A DNA stretch of 64,000 nt, from positions 40,898,603 through 40,962,602 of the forward strand of contig CM075760.1 of assembly GCA_037974335.1 (NCBI GenBank), in the 5' to 3' direction. A model generated the notes under the pieces. The model did no database searches, was not told where the DNA came from, and was given only the letters and a program-made list of their open reading frames with translations. Shown here one piece after another: positions 43,243 to 55,330 of the stretch (positions are counted from its first letter, which is position 1; every line of letters starts with the position of its first letter). Position numbers and translations under genes: made by a program. This DNA is from Prionace glauca. Its lineage: Eukaryota; Chordata; Chondrichthyes; Carcharhiniformes; Carcharhinidae.

Positions 43243-45360
43243 CCTATATCTGGAAGTTTAATGAGACACTGAGAAGGACAATTTTCATAATCTCCCCGTC
43301 ATTCGAAACGTGATTTATCCATTTTCCAACAGGTCTCTGAAGACAGATAAGTCATCACCGGGAACAAAATAGTGAGGCTGCAATAATTTTATATGCAAGA
43401 GCACACAACAGAAGGGTTGTCAGTAAATAATTACATATTAAACGTTCTTCAGTTGAAACACATAAACTGCTTGGTGTTTTCATGCACTCATGAAAGACAG
43501 AGTGGGCTGAAGGTTATCACTGGGAAAACTGAAGGGGAATTGCTAAAAGAGATCATTTCTCCAAAGGGGGTTATTAGAAAATAGAATACTTAAAATAAGT
43601 AAGCACGCAAATGTTTATGGTATTTGTTAGACATAAAACCATAAAATTCCTACAGTTCAGAAGAAAGGCTATCTGGCCCACTGAGTCTGCATCCCATCCC
43701 AGGTCCTCCCCTCTGCCCTAACCCCATTAGTCCCACCCATTTACCATGGCTATTCCACATATTCTGAGGGAAAAGAACGGGCAATTTTGCATGGCGAATC
43801 CAACTAATACTATCTGTTGCAATATAATCGAGAGACTGGTTTCGTGCGGTAATATTGAGACAGGGCCGAATACACCAGATATCTTTACAGCACCTGTACT
43901 AATATAGATGCAGACTGGGCCCAGTTCAGTCATTACTGAGAGGGTGTATACAGGATCTAACACTCTCTAACCAGCGTGGTGTTTTCTCATATAAACAGAG
44001 ACATGCCATTCTCAAACAACTGGGATTTTGCAGAGTACAGAATCAACTGAGATTATTGTCATATAATCAGAAATATGATTTCGTGTCATATAAACTGGGT
44101 CACGTTTAGGATGGGCAAAGACTGAGTCTGTTACAGAAATAACTGAGACGATCTTCTGTATATTGTCGTGCCAAAAAGTGCCGTTTCACTGCCATCTCCT
44201 GGACAAGCTTTGCTATTGCAGGAGTTGTGAAATGCTGATTTTAGTTGCTGTTTCTCATTCTTTCATGGGCTGAATGTCCAGCTGGTAAGGCCAGCGTATA
44301 TTAGCAATCGCTAATACACTGAATTACTGGTTTTCTTGACCATCATAAAAGGCACGTAATAGCCAAGGACGTGTGCGTCTAGAGTCACCTCTGGGCTAAA
44401 CTGGGAAATGATGGAAAGTTTTCTTTTCTGCAGCGCATTAGAGAATCTGATATAAGAACATAAGAAATAGGAGCAGGAGTAGGCCATCTGGCCCTTCGAG
44501 CCTGCCCCGCCATTCAATAAGATCATGGCTGATCTGTCGTGGCTCAGCTCCACCTTCCCGCCCTCTCCCCATAACCCTTAATCCCCTCTCTTATCAAAAA
44601 CCCATCAACCCGCTTCTTAAAAAATATTTAGCGAGGCAGCCTCCACCACTTCAACGGGCAGAGAATTCCAGAGATTCACCACCCTTTGAGTGAAGAAGTT
44701 CCTCCTCAACTCTGTTCTAAACCGCCCCCCCCCCCCCTTTATCTTGAGGCTGTGCCCCCTAGTCCTACTGTCTTTTTTGAGCGGGAAGAGTCTCTCCACC
44801 TCTATCCTATCCATCCCATTCATCATATTATACGTCTCAATGAGATCTCCCCTCATTCTTCTAAACTCTAACGAGTACAAGCCTAGTTTATTCAGCCTCT
44901 CCTCATAGCTCAACCCCCTCAACTCCGGTATCAGAGTACATTTCCTACAAAAGGGAAGCACCAGTGTGTGAACATAAATCAACGTGTATCTCAATAATGA
45001 AGGTAATGTTTTAACTTCTTCAGTCTCTTCAAATTTAAAATACAGCCACCTTTTTGGAACACAATGTATTTCAATCAGACATAACAGCAAGAAACATTCT
45101 TAATCTCACTATCCGCTGACTTGAAAGATTCTCCTTAAAGATCTAAAATCAAGTCACATGCAACCCATCCAAAAATACCAGGATATATTTCAGGTCATGG
45201 CCGCAATCACGGAAGTTACCTTTACATTCAAAATTGTAACTGCATTTTGAAGGCTGTTGTAGTTGGACTTGAATATTTATCTTGAGAAATTGGCCTACCC
45301 TCACAGAGATATTACCACTCTGCCACTGTCACCCTTTCAACATTGATAAAGTACTTACAG
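43243..45360 (+). repeat. Inverted duplication, left arm
   Basis: Matches 60905-62980 in reverse complement, starting near GAATTGAGTCCTATATCTGG and ending near TTTCAACATTGATAAAGTAC. Clear matching blocks include TTTCACTGCCATCTCCTGGA and GTGAAATGCTGATTTTAGTT. It differs from the right arm by the 733-bp insertion at 44455-45187 and by lacking about 650 bp present on the right. A reversed SINE piece lies at 43632-43810. Confidence 0.92.
44455..45187 (-). mobile_element. Insertion absent from the other arm: CR1-like LINE 3' end plus unknown 245 bp
   Basis: GATATA at 44449-44454 and at 45182-45187 flanks the block, and the right arm has the empty site (GAGAATCTGATATATTTC). The left part, 44455-44935, is a CR1 3' end in reverse, with tail AAGAACATAAG and coding residues LIPELRGLSYEERLNKLGLY. 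The remaining 44936-45181 is not recognised. Confidence 0.85.
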
Positions 45361-45379
45361 CAGAGAAGAAGGCCATTTT

Positions 45380-46990
45380 GAAGCGTCATGTGTGTGTTGG
45401 CCCTCGAAAGGAGCAATTCATCCAAGAACACTCTGTACCCCACAGTCTAGCATTTTGTTCATTTTCAGACAATTATCCAATCCCATTTTGAACCCATTAA
45501 TTGGCGCTGCCTGCACCACACTCTCAAACAGCACATTCCTGATCTGGATCACTCACTGTCTGACAATGTTTTTCCTGATGTCTCCATGTTTCTTCCATCA
45601 ATTTACTTCAACCCGCTCCCTCTGTGTCAAGATCCTTCTGCCATTGACCAGTTTCTCTCTATCTACTCTGTCAAGACCCCTCAGGATTTTGAATGCCTCG
45701 TTAAAGTCACATCAGCAACTTCCTGTCAAGGAAATTAGTCCGAACTTCTCCAAAATATTTTCGTCACTGAACTTTCTGATCTCTGGACTTATTCCCGTGT
45801 TTTCCTTTCCATCCAGCCTATTGACTTTACATTCTGCCTGAGTTCGGTGCCGAAAATTGGACCGAACTTTTCGGTTGACGATTTTCCAAGTGTTTTCTAC
45901 AAATTAGCACAACTTCCTTGCTTCTGTATTCTTTTCCCCAATAGACAAAAACTATTCACTTTTTTTTTGTTTGCAGCTGTCTCAACCTGTCTTGCATCAT
46001 GAATGATTTATACACATGTTCACTCAAGTCCCTCTGCGTCTATATTCACTTTCATAGCGTTTTCATCATTTCCATTTTTCTCTTCACATTCTGTTGAACA
46101 AAACTGATCATGTAACTTTTCTCTGCAATAAATTAAATATGCAAATTACTCGTCCATTCAACCAATTAGTTCTTTTTGCCCTGTCACCATTTACCTTAAA
46201 TCACCATCCTCTGCTTTCCAACCATTCCCCCAATGTGTCGATTATCTCCAAGCTGATTCCCCAATTTCCTTCAATTCATTGATATATGTATGACAAACAG
46301 CAAAGGTCTCAGAACTGATCCCTGAGTCACAACACAGCATTCAGAAACACACTTGCACAGCTACGCTCTGTTTTCTATGACCGAGCCAGTTCTCCATCCA
46401 CCTAGCCAGGTCACCTCTGGTCTCATTTTACTGCACCTTCTGTACCACTTTGCCATGAGGGACCTTGTCAGAGTGTTTACTGGTGTCCATGTAGATAATA
46501 TCCACTGCTCTGTCCTCATCAATCATCTTCGTCACTTCCTCGAAAAAACTCGATCACGTTATTGGCACACGATCTGGCCTTCAAAAAAAGTTACCTCTCA
46601 CTAATACATCCACTTATTTCCAAGTGGGATTAAATCCTGTCTCGAAGAATTTTTTTCAATAATTTCCTGACCACTGACGTAAGGCTCACTGGCCTGTGCT
46701 GACCTGGATTATGGCTGCTATTCTTCCTAAACAAAAATAGGCTATTCTCCAATCCTCGTAATTCCACTATAGACAATGATGATACAAAGATTTCTCTCAA
46801 GGCCCTTCCTGGCCTCTCTCAGTATTCTGTGGTATATCACATCAGGCCCTGGGGACTTGTCTACCTTAACATTTCTCAAGAACCCCGACATCTCCTCCTT
46901 TTTGATTTCAACATGACTCAAACTATCTGCACATCCTTTCCCAGACTCATCATGCACTAAGTACTTCTCTTTAGTGAATACTGACGTGAA
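45380..46990 (-). mobile_element. Old CR1-like LINE, reversed
   Basis: The plus strand holds, in reversed order, a 3'-end type sequence (CTGCCTGCACCACACTCTCA, CCATTGACCAGTTTCTCTCT) at 45500-45800, RT-region sequence (CATGAGGGACCTTGTCAGAG) at 46450, and the minus strand at 46742-46957 reads VDKSPGPDVIYHRILREARK, the start of the RT region. Broken in several places. Confidence 0.85.
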
Positions 46991-48146
46991 GTATTCAATA
47001 CCTCGTCATTTCCCTGGATCCGCGCATAGAATCCCTCACCTGTCCTCGGGTGTTTCTCACAGGTTTTTCATGTGATTTTTTAAATTTCCCAAACTGTCCA
47101 ATCTCGTCACTGCTGATACTGTGAAACTTACGAGGTAAACACACAACAGATTCTCGTCACTTCAAACTATCTGCTTTCCACCTCAGCATTTTGCAGATTT
47201 AAAAGCACCGTTCTTTAAAAGGTTTAGACTATTCTCATTGTACTGATTATTACCGACTTGCTGTGTATTTTATATATTGATAAAACCTGTACTTGTAATA
47301 TAAACAGCAGATGGTAGACATTCTCTGCTGGTGTGGCAGCTTTGTGCGCACATACAATTCTAAACACTTCCATGCTTTCGCTGTTCTGAATTATAGCGAT
47401 TATTGCGTTTGAAAACTTGGAAAATATTTTCAAATCACCTGACTCATTTCAAATTGTTTTTGTTAAATGTTACTGCAGTACATAATCTCACAGCCATAGG
47501 ACTTTTACAAACCCTTATGTCTTTAATGATATTATACAACTGCAGTTATAGAGAAATGGAGAAAAATTGGGGCAAGTGCTATTTTCTGAATCTTTGTTAA
47601 ACACCTTACTGATATCCATATAGACGACATCAACGGCTCGTTTCAATGCTGGGTCTGGTTCGTCCTGCTCAGCCTCCTAAGTGAGTGAGTTTCTGCAGAC
47701 GGAAGCTCGCCTCTTCCACCACCAGCACTGTGGCCTGAGTTCCCTTTACTGGGAGACAATGTGGTCGAGAGGCTAAACCCGCTGTGTCTGTTTCAGGCCC
47801 TGAGTTTCTCATTGGTGGAGATGGAGAGCAGGAGCTGGAGTGCCTGGAATTCTTTCTGAAGTTCGTGGTGTGCTGGGAATTGATTTCTTTTTCTTGCAAT
47901 GGTTGGGGTTTTATGGCTTGTGATTGAAGCATTCCCATGGGAGGGTATCTCCCAAACAGAATTGATAGGAAACAGGCCCTGATAGGAACGTCCCTCACAA
48001 CCACGCGGATGCATTGCCATGATCCTTTACTAATAGCCTATCAACTGCCTTTAAGTGCCCCTCCCGGTTGATGGGAACTTTGGGCAAAGTGATCTTCCCA
48101 TGAGAAATTCTGCTTGGGGGCTTCCTGTAGTTGAAGAAGAAATCTG
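46991..48146. other. Downstream region of the receptor gene
   Basis: Mostly unrecognised. A 55-bp CR1 scrap lies at 47585-47640 (TTACTGATATCCATATAGAC). The block 47680-48000 is more GC-rich, with a minus-strand frame of 111 codons lacking any known domain. Confidence 0.45.
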
Positions 48147-49042
48147 TTATTCAGTAAGTAATTTCACAATTGCATTAAATGGAAATCTGATCACATTCTT
48201 CAGATCCTCTCTGAATTGTGTCTGGGTCACTGCGTAAATGTATGTATTGGTGCAGCAACTCAGGAGTTGGAGCATAAATCCCAATTCCAGCACAAATGCA
48301 GGAATATAAAAATTAATTAAGTTTAAATTATATAATCGTTGACAAAAGGAGTGGATAAGTAAGATTGACCATAGCAGGATAAAATTTCCTGATAGAGCAA
48401 ACAGTAAGATAATGGATTTTCTTCTCTTCACTGTCTCTGGGTCCTTTGAAGTATCCATACGCTTGTGGCTCTGAAGTCTCCTGCGGAATTTGGTCGACCC
48501 TAGAATGTGTTTAATGGTGAAAACATTCAGCAACAGAATCAACAAAAAAGGAATGAACGGTGTTAAAATATAATGCAGATTTTCAACCACTCCCCATGCT
48601 GCAGAATAGAGGACATCATTGCCAACATGACAAAAATGGGGAATATTCTGAAACGCATATCTATCATCATACATGAAATACCAGAAAATGTTCTTTACAC
48701 TGAATAGCACACTCACAGTTCCGAGAACCACTGTTGCAGTTTTCTCAGTGCAGTATTTTATTTTCAGCTTCTGACAAGTAATAGCCACAAACCGATCAAA
48801 GGTGAAAGAGACAGTGAACCAGACAGAGCAATCAGTGACTGCATAAAGCAGCACAGCATGGATATTACATATTTTAAATTGGTAAATGATTAAAAATTCA
48901 AACTTCATGGGAATTTGCCTCAAAATGAGATCGATGATAACGACCAGTAGATCCGCTGCTGACATGGAAATGAGGTAATATATCACACTTTTGGAAAGAC
49001 CACACTTCCCTCGTGACAGGATAAGAATCGTCAATACATTCA
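48147..49042 (-). CDS. GPR139-like G-protein-coupled receptor, exon 2
   Basis: A class A receptor of the GPR139/GPR142-like group, which is expanded in cartilaginous fishes. The exon opens after TTCCTTATAG at 49043 and completes a Val codon with exon 1. It encodes the rest of TM1 (VNVLTILILSRGKCGLSKSV), TM2 (YYLISMSAADLLVVIIDLIL), the TM3 end with DRF in place of DRY (TFDRFVAITCQKL), TM4 to TM6, and TM7 with CCTNTYIYAVTQTQFREDL instead of a textbook NPxxY. The frame is open to the stop. With exon 1 the protein is 330 residues, the usual length. Ligand cannot be inferred. Confidence 0.93.
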
Positions 49043-49610
49043 CTATAAGGAAGAGAAACACAATTTATTCGTGTTTTAGACTGAGCACAAGAGAAACAAT
49101 CTCTCAGGATCATTGGGAACAGCTGAAATATTTTTATTAAATCCACCTCAGAATAGACTGAATTCACCTATTCTGCTCGAGACAAAGTTCACAGCAGAAA
49201 AGCCCCGCAATGATGTAGCAAGAAGCCACATTCACCAGTTAATAAAGTCTCCAATTTGCTGCCTTCTTCAGATTTGTATATGGGGGACACAATGGTGCCA
49301 GTAGGTTTGGAGCAAATGTTTCTGGTCTGGATGACTCTGCTTTGATTGTGCTGAAGGCTGTGCAGTTGAAGATGTTAAATCAGCTGATTTGGAATTGGCT
49401 GTGAATCATAACACTGGAAATCATCTTACATAACGACAACCGTAAAGTGGAAAGATTGAAAGTGAATGTTAGGTAGTGTGAGGATAGCTGTGTGGCAACG
49501 AGAAATGTTTCCAGTTCATTCACAGCAACAAACCATGAAGGTTACACAGAATGATATCAATAACTGGGTAACATGGACAAGGACAATGAACACAGAGAAA
49601 TATGACTTAC
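49043..49610 (-). other. Intron of the GPR139-like gene
   Basis: 568 bp, with GTAAGT donor at the exon 1 end and TTATAG acceptor. Nothing else recognised inside. Confidence 0.9.
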
Positions 49611-49707
49611 CAGTGACACCAACTACGGCAAGGACAGGGTAGTAAATCCTTTGGATATCGTAAAATACCCAAAGAATACGTAGCTCAAGTGGTATAATCC
49701 AGAACAT
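49611..49707 (-). CDS. GPR139-like G-protein-coupled receptor, exon 1
   Basis: 97 bp: starts MFWIIPLELRILWVFYDIQR and continues IYYPVLAVVGVT before G-GTAAGT, splicing in phase 1 into exon 2 within TM1. The first in-frame ATG was chosen (49707); the stretch before it has no other ATG. A short N terminus leading into YYPVLAxxG is the hallmark of these two-exon receptors. A TTTCAG lies four bases before the start codon and could be an acceptor for an upstream non-coding exon. Confidence 0.9.
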
Positions 49708-50046
49708 GGCTCTGAAATTCAATGATCGCTGACTTTACTAGAGACCATTCCAAGTTAAACAATATTGCACACACAGTGAAAATTCCTATTTATAAATCTT
49801 CTAATGTCCCCATTGGAACAATTAAACCGTGTGCTGAGGGACATGAATCACAGTCTCTGAACAAACAAGATGACTTCATCTTTTCTTACAAATTATATGG
49901 TTATTGTCCTTTTTATGCATGTTAAAAAATTCGAATGAAGGCAAACATTTTGGTTCATGCACCTTGGCAAAAGAAAGGAACATTGATTAACAATGTGTTG
50001 CTGAACTGAAGAGAGTTGAAACCGTTGTGAGTATTGCTGTCACACA

Positions 50047-50765
50047 TTGTCAGTCTATCCGTTTTCCAGCAGATCTCTAAAGACAGATAAATCAACACCG
50101 GGAACAAAATAGTGAGGCTGAAATCATTTTGTTTGCAAGAACACACAACAGGATGGTTGTCAATAAATACTTACATATTAAATGTTCTTCAGTTGAAACA
50201 CATGAACTGTTTGGTGTTTTCATGCATTCGTGGAAGACAGAGATGGGCTGAAGGTTATCACTGGGAAAACTGAAGGGGAATTGCTAAAAGAGACCATTTC
50301 TCCAAACGGGTTATTAGAAAATAGATTATTTAAAATAAATAAACACGCAAATGTCTATGATATTTCTTAGACATAGAACCATAGAATTCCTACAGTTCAG
50401 AAGAAAGGTTATCTTGGCCCACTGAGTCTGCATCCCACCCAGGTCCTCCCCTCTGCCCTATCCCCGTTAGCCCCACACATTTACCATGGCTAATCCACAT
50501 ACTCTAAGGGAAAGTAACGGGCAATTTTTGCATGGTGAATCCAACTAATATGATCTGTTGTAATATAAATGAGGGATGGGTTTTGTGCAGTAACACAGAG
50601 ACAGAACCGAATGCACCAGATATCGATACAGCACCTGTACTAATATGAATGCAGACTGGGTCCAGTTCAGTCATTACTGAGAGAGTGTATACAGTCTATT
50701 ACTAACCAGCGTGGTGTTTTCTTATCTAATAGAGACATGACATACTCAGTTTTGACAAAGACAAG
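50047..50765 (+). repeat. Third copy of the arm sequence
   Basis: Matches 43330-44010 in the same orientation, from CCGTTTTCCAGCAGATCTCT through ATTAAATGTTCTTCAGTTGA to TAACCAGCGTGGTGTTTTCT. The end (CTCAGTTTTGACAAAGACAA) is shared with the right arm (62200-62216 reversed) but not with the left arm, so this copy and the right arm share a later ancestor there. Confidence 0.9.
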
Positions 50766-50885
50766 GTCTTTGTGAAGGATACAATGTGAAGGATAAACTT
50801 GCAATTGGTGAATAAAAAGTCCGAAATGCAATAAAAAGCAGGTGATTCATGGATAAATCAACATTTTAAAATATTTGTGTCAGCT

Positions 50886-50957
50886 TTCCTGGTGGTCTAG
50901 TGGTTAGGATTCGGCGCTCTCAGTACTGTAGCCTGGGTTCGACTCCCGGTCAGGGAA
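50886..50957 (+). tRNA. tRNA-Glu (CTC), probably degenerate
   Basis: 72 nt with A box (TGGTCTAGTGGTTAGG), B box (GGTTCGACTCC), CTC in the anticodon position of loop CTCTCAG, and an acceptor stem that pairs through G-U wobbles (TTCCTGG with TCAGGGA). The anticodon stem is CGGCG against TACTG, with one mismatch and two G-U pairs, against a perfect CGCCG in the Glu gene at 54953. It lies just after the third copy of the arm sequence. Confidence 0.7.
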
Positions 50958-50999
50958 TGTAGATTTTATTACAATAATTCTGCGTTACTTCTCGGTCTG

Positions 51000-51538
51000 A
51001 ACCTGTCAGAATCAATATTAGGGAGATTTTTTTGTTTGTGTCTGAATTGGAAAAGTCACATGTAAAGAAATTAAGAGAGCGATAGGCGAGAAAGGGCTGA
51101 TGGTACGAAATACTGTTGCGTTAAAATCTAGCTGTTAATGGGGGAAAATGTATTGTTCCTACTGACACAAATATCTGCAGATCTCGGTCCAAATCTCTGC
51201 TTCCATGACAAGAAAACTTTTAATTGAATGAAATAGTAAAATATCCCACCTCCAGTGAAGTGGAGGCAGTTTTCACTCAGAAACCAGTAACTGTGAGTTT
51301 AACAATGTGGGAAGGAGAAAGACTCAGTTTGAGCGGTGACATTGCGGGAGGAATGGAGAGCTGGAGTTCACCCAGAAAAGCAGCAAAGTTTCAAATCAAT
51401 GGCGTCCAACGTTGAATGGTCCATTAACGGTGGTAATTTAATGTTATTCAGCAGAATTACCACAGGATGGTTTATCACAGATTGATGCTAATACTTTGAA
51501 TGGAGTGAACTGCAGTAACATTGAATGCAGTAGAAAGG
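51000..51538. other. No gene recognised
   Basis: Unique-looking sequence between the tRNA-Glu relic and a SINE. Only short frames. Confidence 0.4.
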
Positions 51539-51830
51539 ACAGCGCGGTAGCACAGTGATTAGCACTGATGTCTCACAGCGCCAGGGACTCAGGTCCTCGA
51601 GTCACCGTCTGTGCGGAGTTTGCACGTTCTCCCCGTGCCTCCGTGGGTTTCCTCCGGGTGTTCCGGTGTCTGATTCAAAGAAGTGTGTTTTAGTTTGATT
51701 GGCCATGCTAAATTGATCCTACTGTCAGAGGGATCAGAAGGGTAAATATGTGGGTTCACGGGGAATAGGGCGTGGGTGGGATTGTTGTGGCTGCGGACTC
51801 GATGGGCTGAATGGCCTCCTTCTGGGGGAA
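51539..51830 (+). mobile_element. tRNA-derived SINE, full length
   Basis: Head ACAGCGCGGTAGCACAGTGA and CTCACAGCGCCAGGGACTCA, body TTGCACGTTCTCCCCGTGCC and TGGGTTTCCTCCGGGTGTTC, tail GACTCGATGGGCTGAATGGC. One of the most complete copies in the window. Confidence 0.9.
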
Positions 51831-52222
51831 TCAAAAGAGGTAATGCAAATATACATTGTTTTGGATGAAACAGCAGGTCAACTAAATGTATTTTCACTGC
51901 CATGTAAAAGCGGACCTGACATCTGCACTGAAATGTGATGAGATTGGAAAAACTCAGTATGTTACATGGCATGTGTGCATCAGGAAACAAAGATAAACCT
52001 TCACCTCCATCACCTTTCATTAACATTGGGAATGTTTAGAAATAGAGGAAGTTTTTAAAAAAGCGAAATCCAACAAGGAGGAAATATAACAACATCTGGC
52101 AGGGTGGAAATTGCGATGGGTATTTGGTCTGTTGCAGTTTGTGTGAACTGATGTTTGAAAACAGTGCGAGACAAAATGTGCTGCTAATTAGCAGATAGCA
52201 CAGAAAACCAGCAAGGAGATCC

Positions 52223-52295
52223 TGCCGAAACCCAGGATTGAACCAGGGACCTTTAGATCTTCAGTCTAACGCTCTCCCAACTGAGCTATTTCGGC
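52223..52295 (-). tRNA. tRNA-Phe (GAA)
   Basis: 73 nt. Acceptor GCCGAAA pairs with TTTCGGC, A box TAGCTCAGTTGGGAGAG, anticodon loop ACTGAAGAT, B box GGTTCAATCC, discriminator A. All stems close. A TTTT lies within 20 bases of the 3' end. Confidence 0.97.
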
Positions 52296-52316
52296 TGCCT
52301 GCCTAAGGGGAAGCTT

Positions 52317-53520
52317 CCGTCTCCCAAATATCTAAGAGAGCACTCATTTCTGCCCATTCGTTAATGCATCATTTTCATCTTTCTTCAAATAAACTCAACC
52401 AAATGTCCTCAGTGATAAAAGCAAATTACTGCGGATGGGAAAAGAGGGAATGCTGCAAAATCTCACAATGTCTGACAGCCCCTGTAAGGAGTGAAAAGGG
52501 CGGACGTTTCGAGCCCAGATGACACTTTATCAAAGTTCATTGTACAATTGTAATCACTATTCGTTTCAATATTTCGTATCAATACATTATTTAACACATG
52601 TGACTTCATTATGAATTGAATATCTCTGAACTTGAACATCACTGAATTGAAAATATAACTGACCAACAGAACCAATCGAATCACCGGGTAATACAAGTCA
52701 CAATTTTGAGATCGACTATCGTCAGCTTTTAAACAAAGTCAAATACATTTAAAAGGATGAGAATCAGGAATTATCTGTTCGTGACTCTTGACCCTTTTTT
52801 TATTAGGGGTTTGAAACATTCAGGCGCATAAATTCCGGCCCATTACAGGAAATTTCAGTAGATCCGCACTGAGTCCCAATTCCCTCATCTGTCTGAATGG
52901 TTTTCCCTCTTTCTTAGAGATGAAAAACGATTTAAAAATATTCTTCTGTGAAATGTTCACCATTTCCTCTCGTTCACTTACAGTATCACTTGTATCTGTC
53001 TTTTTGAGCACACACTACTATCAGATATTTCAGATGGTGATTAACCATATTAGTCTGCAGCTAGAAACCCATTAAATTCTGTTGTGGACTGAACAAGATG
53101 CGGATAAATGCTCGGTGTCAAAAGCGAACTTTCCCGTCAGTGCACCTTATTTCACAGAAAGTATTTAACTTTGATGTCAGAGCAATGATAACATGTCTTT
53201 CACATCGAGGTTTGGATAATGTTGAGCAACAACCTGAAATCAAACAATTTTACCTTACCCCACATGAGAAACCTTAATTAATGTTTCTGCCCGGTTTCGA
53301 ACCGGGGACCTTTCGCGTGTGAGGCGAATGTGATAACCACTACACTACAGAAACAACTGGATAACTAATGGAGCAAATCTGCCTGTCTGCAATGTTCAAC
53401 TGCGCTGTGATGCTGCAGGTTCCGATGGTCAGACTGAGAGCCCATGTCACTGAATTCAGGAAGATAACCCTTACTTTCAATCTGATTGTACAACTTATCC
53501 CCAACATCAACATTTAAAAG
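52317..53520 (-). repeat. Tandem duplication unit 1, with tRNA-Val
   Basis: From AAATATCTAAGAGAGCACTC to about 53520. Unit 2 (53521-54698) repeats it in order: a reversed SINE piece, an AT-rich block (CGACTATCGTCAGCTTTTAA in unit 1), CAGTAGATCCGC, and a tRNA-Val. Unit 3 (54699-54790) is only the first 90 bases. Confidence 0.92.
53282..53354 (-). tRNA. tRNA-Val (CAC)
   Basis: 73 nt. Acceptor GTTTCTG pairs with CAGAAAC, A box TAGTGTAGTGGTTATCAC, anticodon stem TTCGC/GCGAA around CTCACAC, B box GGTTCGAAACC. All stems pair; likely functional. Confidence 0.95.
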
Positions 53521-54698
53521 TGTGCGTCTCGCAAATATCTAAGGGAGCAATGATTTCTACTCATTTATTATTCCATGATTCTCATCTTCCTTCGAATAAT
53601 CTCAATCAATTATTCAGTGATAAAAACGAATGACTGCGGATGGGAAAAGAGAAAATGTTGCAAAATCTCCCAATGTCTGAGAGCTCCTGTAAGGAGTGAA
53701 AAGGGTGGACGTTTCGAGTCCAGATGACACTTTATCAAAGCTCATTGTACAATTGTAATCAGTATTTGTGTCACTATTCAGTATTAATGTATTATTTAAC
53801 ACATATGGCTTTATTATGAATTGAATATCAATGAACTTGAACATTACTGAATTGAAAACATAACCGACCAACAGAATCACCGGGTAATCCAGATCACAAT
53901 TTTGAGATTGACTATCGTCAGCTTTTAAACAAAGTCAAATATATTTAAATGGAGGAAAATCAAAAATTATCTGTTCGTGACACTTGTGCCTTTTTTATTA
54001 TGGACGCATACATTTCCGCCCTTTACAGGAAAGCCCAGTAGATCCGCGCTGAGTCTCGATTCCCCCATCTGTCTGAGTGACATTTCCTATTTGTTGGAGA
54101 TGAAAAACGATTTTTAAAATTCATCTGTGAAATGTGCACCATTTCCTCTAGTTCACTTACACTATCACTTGTACCTGTCTGTTTGAGCTCACACTCGTAT
54201 CAGATATTTCAGATGGTGATGAACCATATTAGTCTGCACCTATAAACCCATTAAATCTGCTGGAGACTGAACGAGATGCGGATAAATGCTCGGTGTCAAA
54301 ATCGAACTTTCCCATCAGTGCACCTTATTTCTTAGAAAGTATTTGACGGTGAAATCAGAGCAATGATAACATGTCTTTAACATCGAGGTTCGGATAATGT
54401 TGAGCAGTAAACTTAAATTTAACAATTTTCCCTTACCCAACACGAGAAAGTTTAGTGAGTGTTTCTGCCCGGATTCGAACCGGGGATCTTTTGCGTGTGA
54501 GGCGAATGTGATAACCACTACACTACAGAAAGAGCTGAAGAACAGTGGAGGAAATCTGCCTGTCTGCAATGTTCAACTGCGCTGTGTCGCTGCAGGTTCC
54601 GATGGTCAGACTGAGAGCCCATGTCACTGAATTCAGGAAGATAACCCTTACTTTCAATCTGATTGTACAACTTATTCCCAACATCAACATTTAAAAGC
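53521..54698 (-). repeat. Tandem duplication unit 2, with tRNA-Val copy
   Basis: Begins AAATATCTAAGGGAGCAATG. It matches unit 1 with scattered substitutions and small deletions, and its tRNA copy has begun to decay. Confidence 0.92.
54460..54532 (-). tRNA. tRNA-Val (CAC), decaying copy
   Basis: 73 nt, from the second duplication unit. B box GGTTCGAATCC and the CAC anticodon remain, but the first acceptor pair is C-C and the anticodon stem has one C-A mismatch (TTCGC against GCAAA). It scores as a probable pseudogene beside 53282. Confidence 0.8.
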
Positions 54699-54952
54699 GT
54701 TCGTCTGGCAAATATCTAAGGGATCAATGATTTCTACCCATTCATTAATGCATCATTTTCATCGTTCTTCCAATAATCTCAGCATTTTATATCATCAGCG
54801 CTTTGTAACCTGTCGCTACCTTTTTTCTTTGTTCTTTAAATGTGACATTTCCAATTCAGATACTAAAGAGGAAATCTCCCAGATACTGATTCCGACAGAA
54901 CTGGTACAGACCGGGAAGTAACACAGGATTGTTGTACAGCAATAAATCTACA

Positions 54953-55024
54953 TTCCCTGACCGGGAATCGAACCCGGGCCGCGGCGGTGAAAGCGCCGAA
55001 TCCTAACCACTAGACCACCAGGGA
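54953..55024 (-). tRNA. tRNA-Glu (TTC)
   Basis: 72 nt. Acceptor TCCCTGG with TCAGGGA, A box TGGTCTAGTGGTTAGG, stem CGGCG/CGCCG around loop CTTTCAC (anticodon TTC), B box GGTTCGATTCC. Intact in all arms. Confidence 0.97.
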
Positions 55025-55109
55025 AGCTGGTCGGTGTTTTATAAAATATTAATTTATCCATGAGCCACCAGTCTTTTGTTTTATTTCTACACGGGCACAA
55101 TCTCAGGAC

Positions 55110-55330
55110 AAGGCGCTGATGATTTAGGAGTGAGATGAGGAGAAATTGTTTGACTCAAAGGCTCATGAATCTTGGGAATTCTCTACTCCAAAGGGTTCTG
55201 ATGTTCCATCACTGAACACATTTCAGTTTGGGTTAGACAGATTTATGATCTATCCAGGAATGAATGGAAACAGGAATATGGAATAGGAACAAATGCTCAG
55301 CCACAAGTTCATGTTTCGATTGTATTTTTT
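55110..55330 (+). mobile_element. LINE 3'-end fragment
   Basis: AGTGAGATGAGGAGAAATTG, TTGACTCAAAGGCTCATGAA, AATTCTCTACTCCAAAGGGT and CTCAGCCACAAGTTCATGTT follow the ORF2 C-terminal and 3' UTR pattern of shark CR1/L2 LINEs. Confidence 0.6.

Noticed and set aside
47669-48020. A 111-codon minus-strand frame downstream of the receptor gene
   Set aside because: No domain, biased composition and no splice signals linking it to the receptor. Could be a worn repeat.
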